Shown here: one piece after another, positions 11,692 through 21,654 of the stretch
How the letters are laid out: every line of letters begins with the position of its first letter
How positions within the stretch are numbered: the first letter of the stretch is position 1
Origin: Entomortierella parvispora
Lineage: Eukaryota > Mortierellomycota > Mortierellomycetes > Mortierellales > Mortierellaceae
Direction: 5' to 3'
Assembly: GCA_963573315.1 (NCBI GenBank)
Contig: OY752140.1
Span: forward strand, 2,170,001 to 2,234,000
DNA length: 64,000 nucleotides
The notes under the pieces: model-generated
What the model saw: only the letters and a program-made list of their open reading frames with translations
The model's database searches: none
Told to the model about the DNA's origin: nothing
Translations under genes and position numbers: made by a program

Positions 11692-14600
11692 ATGGCAGAC
11701 AATCCCACACAGGATTCCATCACTATGGCCCAGCTGAGGCAGTTCGTCAATGGAATGCCCTCCAAGCAAAAGGTTTATATGGTGCTATTGGTTGTTATTC
11801 GATGCTGCAGTGTGGAATTTTGCTATCTGGACTCTGACTTTGCACGCGGTTTTCGCTCTACCATGTCAACACAAACAGCAAGAACCCGTCCACTTCCAGT
11901 ATGCAGACACAGATACGGTCCCAGCCGAGATTGACGAATTCTACAGCTACACGGAGTTGCAGCAGCTAGTTGAGAATCGACAAAACTTTCTCAAAAGTTA
12001 CGATGGAGGTAATGCGTTGATCCCAAGGAGCAGAACATGCGAGCGCTGGTATAAGTGTGATCAATGCCGTTGACTGTAGCTATCTCCAATGTCTAGACTG
12101 GCAAAATAGCACAGTGTCGGAACGCAAAGCCTATGCAGAGTATCTTCTGGATTTTTTGGATCAAAAAAGCGAGGCAAGTCGCCTTTCAGGAGCTCAGCAA
12201 TTGATATACATAGCTCAAGGTAGGCCCATTTTGAATTCATCCCGCAAGCTGTTGTTGAGCATATCCTGATCTGCGAATTCCGTTTTGTGCCTTTTAGGAG
12301 CATTCGCAAGCGTGGCAAATGAAGACGATCACCTGGATTGGATCGTGAAAAACAACAAGATGCTTCGGAAACTAGGAGCATTTCAAACATATTATGATGC
12401 ATTAAGGATCGCATGCTCAAAGTAATTGAACAGAAAAGCCGAACAAGGCATGCGTAATATGGATAATATCAATACGTCAGTGAATCTAAAGTTTGTCACC
12501 TTTCTCTTTCCTTTGTGGTCGAAAAGACTACCGACAGATCCAGGGGCTGCGACAGAGATCGAGGCCTTGGTGACTCTGCTCTATATGCTCGTCATTTCTC
12601 ACGAGAATGACCAGGATTTCATGGACGAGCTAGGTTAGTGGGAACTTACCTCTGCGTATCACTGCGGATTTAATGCAAAAGAGACACTAACTTTTGTTTC
12701 TTTTTTGGATAGCTGCTACCAATCCTTCTCTTTCTGTGTTTTTGTACGACCAGATCTGCGTCCGTCCTGCAAAAGATCAGTTCTGTCTTCTAAAGAAGGT
12801 ATAATGAAAGATTTTTGAAGTCTCAAATCAAGCTGATTCTGCTTTTAACATTCTCAGATCATACCTGACATGAAATGAGTAGATGCTACTATTGCTATGG
12901 AAAGTCTTGAGAACAACACTAGGAGGAACGGAGGACTTCCCATTACTCAAAAGCATAGCGAGACGAATGCTAGGTGATCCTTCAAAGAATATTCTTGCGA
13001 TCAGCCAAAAATCCGACCCGTTGGATTACCATGTTTACCAGTCCGAGATGAGCCAAAAATATCCAGCTTATATACCCACGAATTCCACCACTAGCCCTGG
13101 ATTTCCCTCCATTGCCATCTCGACCATGGCCAATGTTTTACAAGCCAAAACATCTACAGCATCTGGAATCGCTGGAAGCAACGGTGGTCAAGGAGGAGCT
13201 TCAGGGACTGGCATGAAGTTTGGGGGCGGGTTGAATGGAAGAGGCGGCAAAGGATCGATTACTGGACCTGGCAATCCGAATTCTGGATTACAGCCCTTTA
13301 TTTTCCCATCCTCTTCTATGGAAAGCTCCACCCCAAAGCCGATCATCGAGGCGGAGGAACTGTTCAAAAAGAACATGTATATATCAACCGCAACCCTACA
13401 GATCTTTCATGAAAAGAAGATGATGACCGACATGAGATACCGCTCCAATGATGATGCAGAGGATCAGAACTCTGGCCGGGCGTTAGAACATCGACAGCCC
13501 AAGTCAACAAAACCCAACCGAATTCGCCCTCGGAGAAGGAGTCTGCGGCGGCGAGTCAGTGTCGCTGGTAATGGGAACCAAGGTGACGATGAGGCTGATA
13601 GTGGAGGAGATGATGACGATAGCGACGGATCCGGGACTGAACAGACCGATTCCAAAGGAAACTTGGATCAAGCGAACGAAGGTGCCCCTGTCACTGACAA
13701 GGAACGGGAACGGATTGAACGTATCGAACATATCTACGTAAGCGCCGTCATAAGAAACTGGCAAATGTTCGTTAAAAAAACTACATCTGACATCCCTATA
13801 TGTCTTTTTTAGCGTGGAATTGTTCCGAAAATGGCGCAGATCCAGGTCACTCTTCTAAAGACGCTCCTCGTTTGTATTAAAATCAGTGGTGCTACGACAG
13901 CCAAGGAAAACGCTGCAGCGGCTAAAGATGCGGCTGCCCCAGAGACGGCAGCGACTTCGGAAGTTAAAGAGGTTGTCGATCCTTTTACGCGCCTCAATGA
14001 TATTCGAGAGCATGAGATCATGGCCAAGGCCGTTGCCAGCATTCTCCTGCTACAGCTGCAACATTTCAAAATCTACCACGTTTTGGCGTTCGACTATGTC
14101 TGTCAGCTTCTTCTGGACTCGAACTGCCTGTTGCTCCTCCTCAAGATCTTTGGAAATAACGAGAACCCAGGCAACATCCATACTAAGAATGAACTAGAGG
14201 GGTGCAATTTCTTCCGATTCTGCAGAATTCTCCGAGAGACTGAATCTAACCCTGATCCCGAACAAGCTCGTTCCTTGATCCTTCAAAATATGATTGCCGA
14301 TATTGGGGATCCATTGCCAGCAGAGTACATCTGTCGTCGAAACATGTTTGCCATCATCAACCTCTTGCGGGTATTGCAAAAAATGACGAAGCACAAGACA
14401 CACCGAGTTCTCCTTCTGGTACAATACAAGTCCTCCGCGATCCTCAAGCGATTATTGAAAATCAATCATCCTGACCTCCAGAAGTACGTCTATAAGGCCC
14501 TCAAGAGCCAGGTCCCATTCCTTGGTCGAAAATGGAGGTCTACTCATATGAAGGTGATCACTGGTATCTATATTTATTGCCGGTCAAATTTGAGAGACGA

Positions 14601-15702
14601 TTGGATCTCAGGTGCCGACGTGGAGAAAGATCTGGAGGATGCTTTACCGACAGAACAACAATTGAGAAACATGATTCGACACTATCATGACCGAGTGCAC
14701 CCAAATGCGCTGGTCCCTGATCCAGTCTCCCAGCAAGCCAAGGCTGCCAACGGAAGGACTGGTCAACATGCTGGTGGCCCTCACTCGACCAGCGGCAGCA
14801 CGAATCAATACTCGGGCCCTAAATATGACTGGCAGGAGATGTATGAAGCCCATGCATCAATTCCAGACGTCGGAGGAATGGACCACTCTCATTCTCATCA
14901 TCGCCATGGGACTCATGGAAGCGTCCACAGTGGAGGAGCGACTCAGTCTGACAGTGATGAGAGTGTCAGGAGCGCCACCAGCAGCCATCACAGCCATTAT
15001 AGTGGCGGCAGCGGTCGCCGTGACCTGACAATGAGCGATATCGAGCTTGATGCGGGCTTTGAAGAGAACTATGAGGAGTGGCTCGAGGCGGAGGTTTTCG
15101 GAAAGATGTCGACCGAGGATGGAGTTGTTGGCGCGGGGTCGAACCGGACTTTGCCACCATTCAAGTACAACGACTTTTATTTTGACGAACACACAGAAGA
15201 GCCACTCCTGGACTCGCCACGCGCTGGAGCGGGATGGGACACTCCAGCCTTCATACCCTCAGACGAGGAAGGTGGAGGTGCGTTCAACTTTAGAGCGTTA
15301 CAGGACGAAGAACTCTTCAAGCAGATTAATTGGACGCCCAATTTACACAGCAACGATGCATCTGTCGAGCAGAGCTATTGGCTTGAAGAGGTCTCTGGCG
15401 ACCATACCAGGAGTCGGGTCCTTCACTTGGACAGAAACGGGCATCTCTATCAAAACTATGGCGGTGATATTCGAGAGGAATTTGAGGACGACGATGATGC
15501 TGATGAGGAGGATGGTCGTCCAGTCGCTGTGGATGCTGATTCGGGGATCGATCTGCTTCACCAACCACGCGTCCGCCAATCGAGACCTCTCAGAGTTCGC
15601 AAATCAGATATGGGCACAGAATGGGTGGATGAAAACTCAAAGGAAGATATTCTCCGCGCGTATGGCCCTTCTCCGCTGGAGTCTGTTGGAGGCATGGTGT
15701 GA
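11692..15702 (+). CDS. FAR11: STRIPAK complex subunit Far11/STRIP (N1221 and DUF3402 domains)
   Basis: Eight exons join in phase to 1,131 residues: 11692-11772, 11879-12008, 12097-12219, 12298-12421, 12527-12633, 12713-12798, 12883-13737 and 13813-15702. The N-terminal block (FQYADTDTVPAEIDEFYSYT, then KAYAEYLLDFL) is the N1221 signature. The C-terminal block (RGIVPKMAQIQVTLLKTLL, then LNDIREHEIMAKAVASILL and LEGCNFFRFCRILRETE) is DUF3402. Far11/STRIP scaffolds the striatin-PP2A (STRIPAK) complex at endomembranes and controls hyphal fusion, septation and TORC2 signalling in fungi. The middle carries a long acidic, basic and Gly/Ser-rich linker (residues about 290-500). The C-terminus has a His/Ser-rich stretch and an acidic tail. 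Yeast Far11 is about 950 residues, so this one is somewhat longer through its linkers. Confidence 0.9.
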
Positions 15703-16042
15703 GCAATAGTAAACCTTGGACTAAAACCTTGGACTATTCACTCTAAATTGTCACCAAATAAAAATAACTATCGTCGAACCTGTATCAGACAGACAGCGTA
15801 TCTTCCAGCTGAGTATCGACTGCGGGTAGGATAAACAGAACTTGATCAACCAAAGCACCTATCAAGAAGAGTCCGAACTCTCCAGTAGTGGTCCGAAGGA
15901 GATTTAGACCATTAAAGATCGATGAAAATAAACTGTATCAATTAAGGGTACCTTAAATTAAGGGTCTAAATCGGTATCACGTGACCGTACTGTTTGGCAG
16001 ATTAATACTCCACCAATAATCAAAGATGATATCTAGAAATCA
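15703..16042. other. 3' flank of FAR11, no gene seen
   Basis: An AATAAA-type signal lies at about 15758 (CCAAATAAAAAT), about 55 bp after the FAR11 stop, and is a plausible polyadenylation signal. A CACGTG palindrome occurs at about 15978. No protein-coding signal is seen before the tRNA. Confidence 0.5.
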
Positions 16043-16114
16043 AGCAAAGTCGCCCAGAGGAAGAGCGCTGGGCTCATAACCCAGAGGTCGGTGGATCGAA
16101 ACCACCCTTTGCTA
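16043..16114 (+). tRNA. Initiator tRNA-Met (CAT)
   Basis: A 72-nt cloverleaf. The acceptor stem AGCAAAG pairs with CTTTGCT and leaves discriminator A. The anticodon arm is CTGGG-CTCATAA-CCCAG, with anticodon CAT. The T arm is GGTGG-ATCGAAA-CCACC. The A1:U72 pair and the T-loop beginning AUCGAAA rather than TTCGAA are hallmarks of eukaryotic initiator tRNA, which separates it from elongator tRNA-Met. There is no intron. One D-stem pair looks mismatched (GCCC against GAGC), which could be real or a sign of a decaying copy. Confidence 0.9.
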
Positions 16115-16724
16115 CATATTTTGTTCTTTCCGGGAATTTTTTTTTGACCGAGGGATCTATCCGCCGACCGCAAACATCTTCCTTTTTGGATATCCTAACA
16201 GCCGACCTCTTTATCCACCGAACATTCCCATGTCGTATCCGCCGACATTTACAACTGCTATCCGCCGTCCCATTCTCCTAAATATGTGTCGACTTTGCAA
16301 TTGCTGTCGTCTCCTTTGACCGGATGGTGCGGTATTGGAACAGTCAATGTTGTGACAAGTCGAAGCAGGTGGTGGGAGGACGATGTGAGGAAGGGCAATG
16401 AGAGTTGTCGTTCAAAACAGCTGATTCTCGCTGGAGACCTTGCAACTTGGATAATACGCGTTTTTACAGACTTTGGTAACGATTGGACTTGATTCCATCG
16501 ACTTTTGATAGGAAGGTGGGACGGTGGATACGACATGGGAATTGTCGGTGGATAAAGAGAGTCGGCGTACAATACAGACAAAAAGTCGGCGGATACGAGA
16601 AGGTCGGCGGATAACGGTCGATGGTTAGAGAAATCGAGGTCGGCTGTTAGGATATCAAAAAAGGAAGGTGTTTACAGGTCGGCGGCTTACTAAAAAACGA
16701 CCAGATCGGCGGATAGTTTAAATG

Positions 16725-16900
16725 ATCCGCCGAACATGAAGGTTGGTTGCTGACCAGGAGGCGACATTTCTTTTTGGGTCGCCTATCTGTCGACCCTGCC
16801 ATTCTCTAACCATCGACCATTGACAGCCGACTCCTCTCTAAACCGCCGAGTTTTCTTCTCCTATCCACCGACCAGCCTATTTCTTAACCACCGAGATCTC
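16725..16900 (+). repeat. Left arm of a 176-bp perfect inverted repeat
   Basis: Reading base by base, 16725-16900 is the exact reverse complement of 17167-17342, with 266 bp between. It begins ATCCGCCGAACATGAAGG and ends ACCACCGAGATCTC. Such a pair would form a long hairpin as single-stranded DNA or RNA. Confidence 0.9.
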
Positions 16901-17166
16901 CATAGAGTCACCGATCTACCATGGTAATCGCATCCACCGACTTTTACTTTTCTTATTTGCCGATCAGTCTTCACAATCATACCCGCCGACTGTCTTCGAG
17001 AATCACGACTAGGCAAGACAAGGGGGGAATATCAATTCCAAGGACAGGACAGGTAGGAGTTGGCGAAGGGAAGCGAGGTGGAGTCAGGATTAAGGTGGTC
17101 GAGAGAATGTGCTCAAGTTACTACGTGTACATGAAGAACTAAAGCTGTGTTAAAGGAGTATTGATT

Positions 17167-17342
17167 GAGATCTCGGTGGTTAAGAAATAGGCTGGTCGGT
17201 GGATAGGAGAAGAAAACTCGGCGGTTTAGAGAGGAGTCGGCTGTCAATGGTCGATGGTTAGAGAATGGCAGGGTCGACAGATAGGCGACCCAAAAAGAAA
17301 TGTCGCCTCCTGGTCAGCAACCAACCTTCATGTTCGGCGGAT
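17167..17342 (-). repeat. Right arm of the 176-bp perfect inverted repeat
   Basis: Reverse complement of 16725-16900 with no mismatch seen. It runs to within 10 bp of the outer terminal repeat at 17352. The outer flank matches the element's far-left terminus rather than the flank of the left arm. Confidence 0.9.
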
Positions 17343-17585
17343 AGATCCCTCGACAAAGATATGCTGCCTGTAGTCTCCAATGAAAGGAGAGATGTCTTTA
17401 CATTTCCGAATGAATAATATCGGTGTACATTTCAAAAAAAAAAAAAAAAAAAAAATATGGAAACAGAAACTGCTGGTTAATTTACGTTCGAATGAAGGGC
17501 AGCAATTGCAAAGTCTATGGACACGGTAGACTACGATATAATGTGAAGATGACCAGGGGAGAAGGCTGACAAAAAGTCGTTCGGT

Positions 17586-17660
17586 AAGGTTGGTGGTTAG
17601 AGAAATCGAGGTCGGCGGATAGTGTATCTAAAGAGGAAGATGTATCCTGGCCGACATGGA
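17586..17660. repeat. Diverged fragment of the GTCGGYGGAT repeat
   Basis: The segment GGTTAGAGAAATCGAGGTCGG at about 17595 also occurs at about 16628 inside the fold-back element, and both are followed by similar GGAAGRTGT-type sequence. It appears to be a separate, decayed piece of the same repeat family, about 230 bp outside the 19-bp terminus. Confidence 0.6.
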
Positions 17661-17725
17661 TCCCTTCTATTCGACAACTCTCTCTTTTTGCGTATGAAGT
17701 CCATAGTACACAGGTATTATATTTA

Positions 17726-18167
17726 GGATTTATCTACTCGACAACCCAGGTTGTTCGACTTACGTGACAACCCCCCACCTTGTGCGCTCTAACTCCATGT
17801 AACACTCTTTTTTGCCTTCTCTTCAACAGCACTTTGTTACAACAGTAAACGGCTACTGTATTCGCACTCATTCCGTTACCCAGTTTCCCGCAACTCAATT
17901 CAAGAGTTCAAGTCCCATATCGTTATCGACGTGACTTGACACTCGCTAAAAAAGCGACAATATCGCCACAAACGCGTTAATCTTTGTCTCTGAGGCGATA
18001 CCTCGAAGAATAAAAGAGAGTAACAAGTTGCCTCGAAGAGTTTTTGTCCCTTCCCTGCACGTTTTTGTCTCGAAAAGCAAAAGAAAGTGTTACATGGAGT
18101 TAGAGCGCAAAAAGTGGGGGGTTGTCACGTAAGTCGAACAACCTGGGTTGTCGAGGTAGATAAACCC
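17726..18167. mobile_element. MITE-like element 1 (about 442 bp, 80-bp terminal inverted repeats)
   Basis: The left end 17726-17805 and the reverse complement of 18087-18167 match over about 80 bp with a few differences. Shared blocks are TTTATCTAC, TCGACAACCCAGGTTGTTCG, ACTTACGTGACAACCCCCCA and GCGCTCTAACTCCATGTAAC. There is no coding capacity in the about 280-bp interior. The long terminal inverted repeats and small size fit a non-autonomous DNA transposon. I could not define a clear target duplication. Class unknown. Confidence 0.7.
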
Positions 18168-18176
18168 AAAAAAAAA

Positions 18177-18652
18177 CGGTTTAACTATTTGTCAACCCCC
18201 CGCACAAAGCCCATGTAAATTTTTTTATCTCTTCTGTCTTCTTTCCAAGGCCTCCAGGAGGCCGGCATTGACTCCTGACAAGAAGATAAAGGTATTCCAA
18301 CCACCTCAGCTCTTTTTTTCTAATGTCCTTCACTACGTTTTGGATATAATTGGGTGTCAAGTTTTTTTCTTCCTGCACAAAACCCATGCAAAAATATCAA
18401 AATTTTTAAGCCATTATTTTCTCGCACAAAGTCCATGTAAAATGGTCTTTCAAATGCACCCCCCAAAATTGCATTTGATACCCAGGGAACGCAGAGTGTT
18501 CTCGCGGCGTCTTCTTCTTCTTCTAACAGCAATCCTGGCCGCGCAAAAGGTCTCTGGAGGAAAATAGAAGACTTTAAAAAAATTACATGGGTTTTGTGCG
18601 GGGGGTTGACACCCATTATATGTCAACCGGGGTTGAAAAAATAGTTAAACCG
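18177..18652. mobile_element. MITE-like element 2 (about 476 bp), related to element 1
   Basis: The left end 18177-18226 (CGGTTTAACTATTTGTCAAC and onward) pairs with the reverse complement of 18576-18652. The right arm carries an extra block of about 27 bp, including the palindrome TCAACCCCGGTTGA, that is missing from the left arm. The order of blocks parallels element 1: palindrome, then GTGWCAACCCCCC, then a CCATGTAA motif. It starts only 9 bp after element 1. No ORF with a recognisable domain is present. Confidence 0.65.
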
Positions 18653-18660
18653 AAACCGCA

Positions 18661-18720
18661 AAAAAAAAGGAGTGTTACATGGACTTTGTTGCGTCCAAAT
18701 GCTGAAAGTTGTCAAGTGGA
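18661..18720 (-). repeat. Terminal fragment of a third related element
   Basis: On the minus strand this reads GCAACAAAGTCCATGTAACA followed by CTCC and a T-run. It closely resembles the inner end of the element 1 terminal repeat (TCCATGTAACACTCTTTTTT). Only one end is present. Confidence 0.45.
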
Positions 18721-18767
18721 TCCGGTTGCCTAAAAGGACAGTGCACGACGGTGCCTGGAAGAAAAAG

Positions 18768-18841
18768 TGTTTGTACTCGGACTTGAACCGAGGACCGTCT
18801 GTGTGTTAGACAGACGTGATAACCAACTACACCATACAAAC
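18768..18841 (-). tRNA. tRNA-Val (AAC)
   Basis: On the minus strand the 74-nt cloverleaf has acceptor stem GTTTGTA with TACAAAC and discriminator A. The anticodon stem-loop is TCTGT-CTAACAC-ACAGA, with anticodon AAC for valine. The T arm is CTCGG-TTCAAGT-CCGAG. It has no intron and lies between MITE-like repeats and a SINE/LINE cluster. All three main stems pair perfectly, so it is probably functional. Confidence 0.92.
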
Positions 18842-18853
18842 TTATATTTCGAT

Positions 18854-19311
18854 ATCAGTGTCGTGCACCGACGCTCTTTTGAACCCCGTCCAGACTTCAT
18901 CACGTGACCAAGTCGCCCAAGTCGCGTCGCCGCACGTTTTTCCGCTCCTTTTCAGCAAAACCCCCGTTTTGCTGTTGCTTCAGAACCCGTCCAACCCTAC
19001 TCAACCGTTAAGCGCATAATCCTCCGATCATGCGCACTTCTAACCTCACAATCGTAGTTCCCCTTCTTCCGTAGTCTCTTATAAGTCTCCATAGTCTTCT
19101 CTTCTTCTTTCTTCAGTTAACAACTCCTTTCCAAGTAACACGATATCTTTCATACTTCAATAAACCCTTCATAACCAACACCCTTCCAAGTACTCTCTTC
19201 CTCTCTCGCGACCGAGCCTATCTGGATTGATAGGTAGGACCCTTGCTCAGTCGAGGCTTGTGGTGCTACATCAGTGTCGTAAATCCGACCACTTTTAACC
19301 CCCGCAGTCGA
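18854..19311. repeat. Repeat-derived segment with two diverged ATCAGTGTCGT blocks
   Basis: Two stretches of about 42 bp, at 18854-18895 and 19270-19311, share ATCAGTGTCGT, then CCGAC, then TTTTRAACCCC. Between them lie TCTTATAAG, CAATAAACCC and a pyrimidine-rich run, an arrangement reminiscent of LTR promoter and polyadenylation signals. No partner LTR or internal coding region is present, so the LTR reading is weak. No gene is seen. Confidence 0.3.
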
Positions 19312-19378
19312 GCGCCACCAACCTTCTCCGCCCGGACCCGTCGCGCTCTAGGCCCGGCGACGAGCGCCTAGTGCGTTT

Positions 19379-19927
19379 TAGCGTAGCAAATAAAGCTTCC
19401 AGAGACAGTGCTGTGAGGTCGTGGGTTCGATCTCAGCTTGGTGCGTCCTCGATGTTGCGCTAGCCTCCCGAATTGGAGGCGGTAGTCCGTATCACTACCT
19501 ACAGCTCGTTGCTGATATTTATCCTAACAATTGGGATTAGCTACCAGGGGGCACTGAGTCAAAGTGTTAAGTATACGAGGTTGCTATTAGGCTGGAAACA
19601 GCTATCCGCCCATTTACAGGTGCTCTGTGAGAGCGGTCGGACATCGAACAAGAAATTTTCTCAAGACACCCTCCGAGGCCCCCTCAATGGCCGTCAAGAA
19701 AAGGTGTTCCTGGTGGTGGAAGTCGGTTATTCGAGGAGGTCTCGGTCTGAATTTGCAGGCGACGAGTCTGCCAACGGATCGGTCGGGGCGTCGAGATGGA
19801 TGTTACAGCGTGTACAACGTCGACTCACGGGACTATAGCAGGTTACAGTGGCTGGGAAGATTAAAATTAATCCGACCCTCTTGTGGCTCGTTGTAGAAGA
19901 TCACTGTTGAATAAAAAAAAAAAAAAA
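19379..19927 (+). mobile_element. tRNA-derived SINE-like element with poly(A) tail
   Basis: A pol III-type box A (TAGCGTAGCAAA, 19379-19390) is followed 34 bp later by box B (GGTTCGATCTC, 19424-19434), the spacing seen in tRNAs. The tRNA-like head is followed by about 470 bp without a convincing ORF, ending in a run of 15 A residues (19913-19927). A tRNA-like head, a non-coding body and a poly(A) tail are the usual parts of a SINE. The exact 5' end and target duplication are not defined. Confidence 0.5.
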
Positions 19928-19928
19928 G

Positions 19929-19944
19929 CCCGGAGGCCCATGGC
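19929..19944 (+). repeat. Target-site duplication of the LINE, 5' copy
   Basis: CCCGGAGGCCCATGGC here is repeated exactly at 21655-21670. Both copies follow an A-run, and sequence diverges immediately after each, as expected for duplication at a target-primed insertion. Confidence 0.75.
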
Positions 19945-21654
19945 TGCGCCGCGACCTTTACTCTGATGGCTCCATGGTCCGAGCTGGTTCCGAGGACTGT
20001 GCTATGGCGTTTGGAGTCGCGGATTTCTCCACGGACACTACCTACTCTATTCCAGGCCGCGTAGACGGACAAGCTTCCTCCGGCAAGGCCGAGCTAATGG
20101 GTCTCCTTGCCGCAATCGTGGCCATGCCCCCCCAGCAAGATATATTGGTCCGCCTTGATAACGAAGGCGTTGTCACTCAATTCCAAGCTCTGGTCAAGGA
20201 CAGGGCACGGACACTTCCCCGGCGGCGGCAACGAGCAACATTTGCGGGCACATGGGCTGTTCTGGCAGCGTTAGTGACAGAGCGCGAAGGTCAGACTGAT
20301 GTGGAATGGGTCCGTGGTCATAATGGGGAGCTGGGCAACGAATTGGCGGATGAAGTCGCTACAGACGCAGTCGAGCAGGATACACTACCTTGGCAAGCCG
20401 ACCTCAGCGCACAACAGGACATCACTTTCACAGCATCGTGCCATGGACAACAACTAGAGTCTGACCTGCGACAATTTCTTAAACAGCAGACGACCATTCG
20501 CCATCACCAGACATGGATAGCACAGAAGAGGGTCAAGCGTTCCATTAGTGACCTGGAAGATGTGGATTGGCGCTCAGCACTGTCCATCATTCACGACAAA
20601 AGGCCAGTCCACACCTACTTCAGCAGCCGCAGTGACACTACTCGTCGCTCGCAACATATCAAAAAGCTGCATGGAACGCTTCCGACACTCACGGTCATGC
20701 ATGCGAGATATCCTGACCTGTATCCTGACAATCTATGCTGTCTATGTCGAGGGGCACCAGAGGACAACAATCACGTTTGGGTTTGTCCAGAGTCGTTACA
20801 ACAACAGATGCTTATATGGGAGGACGCTGTGGCTTCGATTCCAAAGTGGGGCCGGGCTGCCATTAAGAAGGTCAACGACGGAAAACTCTCTAGACACAGC
20901 AAACAGCAAGCCCGAGCACTGGTAATGGAGGCCCCAAAAACTCTGTACTGGCACCAACCCGCGGATGTGCAAATCTGGGCGTCACTCTACTCTGCCTTCA
21001 ACGACTTGTCCATGGTGCGCCCTCCAAAATTTGGCGAGAACACTTCACCATTGGACACGGCACGCTCGGTAGTCACTGCATACCAAGGACTCTTATACTC
21101 CGCCTTGATCGACGCGTGGACGCCAGTTTTCAAAGCTCCTCACTCGGTTGTAGTCGCGGTCGCACACCAGTTTATCCGTCGCCTGGATAGAGACGCCCTG
21201 GCTAAAGTGTGGAAGCACCGTTGCGAAGTCACAATTGCATGGGAGAAGGAACGCGGTATCCGCCCCAAGATGAAACGACAAGTCCAGCCTGGTTTACCCT
21301 GGAATAATGCCTCTGGGGCGCTATTGCCCCCTGACACTTGCCCATGTGGCGCGCTCCTCACTGACCACATCCAAGGCCTCTGCCCTGGAGCCCAGGACGA
21401 CCCTTTTTTGGCGGACCATCGACTTCTGGCCTGTATACGCGGCCAAGTTCATTTAACGACACTTGAAAAAATGGGGAAGATCCATTTTTTGTAACACTTT
21501 ACTCTCCAATATTACACGGCGACGAGCCGTGGCATTTGTTGCGCGGGGATCGCTAGACCACGCGGCTGCGTCAGGTCGTAGATAGTTCAGTTTATATACT
21601 CCACTTCTTTGGCTCGGCATGGCAAATAAAATGTTGCAAAAAAAAAAAAAAAAA
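19945..21654 (+). mobile_element. 5'-truncated LINE (non-LTR) retrotransposon
   Basis: A 1.7-kb insertion flanked by a 16-bp direct repeat and ending in 17 A residues (21638-21654). It holds only the 3' part of a LINE ORF2, the RNase H region and cysteine-rich tail, plus a 3' UTR of about 140 bp. The endonuclease and reverse transcriptase regions are missing, the usual outcome of incomplete reverse transcription. It sits directly after the poly(A) tail of the SINE-like element. Confidence 0.85.
19947..21494 (+). pseudogene. LINE ORF2 C-terminal fragment (RNase H and zinc-knuckle regions)
   Basis: An uninterrupted frame of about 515 codons, open from the truncation point. The RNase H core is complete: LYSDGS (first Asp), GKAELMGLLAA (Glu), VRLDNEGVV (Asp) and VRGHNGELGNELAD (His and last Asp). 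In the LINE this domain removes RNA from RNA-DNA hybrids during integration. Downstream are two Cys/His clusters, CCLCRGAPEDNNHVWVC and TCPCGALLTDHIQGLC, of the type found at the ends of fungal LINE ORF2 proteins. The reverse transcriptase is missing, so it is a dead fragment as an element. The lack of stops suggests recent insertion. The first ATG is at 19974, after the first catalytic Asp, so a natural start is not expected. Confidence 0.85.

Larger units (their letters stand above)
16149..17352. mobile_element. Fold-back repeat element made of GTCGGYGGAT-like motifs
   Basis: A 1.2-kb block bounded by 19-bp inverted ends, CGAGGGATCTATCCGCCGA at 16149-16167 and its reverse complement at 17334-17352. 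Inside are dozens of variants of TATCCRCCGACC or its complement, separated by 8-20 bp of other sequence. Orientation alternates by block: forward at 16149-16280, reverse at 16500-16720, forward at 16725-17000, reverse at 17167-17345. There are two nested palindromes. One pairs about 16160-16280 with about 16500-16690, with mismatches; the other is the perfect 176-bp pair. No ORF or transposase is visible, so if mobile it is non-autonomous. I do not recognise the family. Confidence 0.7.

Noticed and set aside
12426-12638. A separate short gene inside the FAR11 region
   Set aside because: The second half (LPTDPGAATEIEALV) is a FAR11 exon that splices in phase at 12527. The first half is intron.
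16149-17352. CRISPR-like array, because a short motif recurs with differing spacers
   Set aside because: Motifs are degenerate, spacers vary in length, and orientation flips in palindromic blocks in a eukaryotic genome. A fold-back repeat explains it better.
19245-19290. LTR primer-binding site at TGGTGCTACATC
   Set aside because: It does not match the 3' ends of the tRNAs in this window, and there is no downstream gag/pol. Kept only as a weak LTR-like observation.
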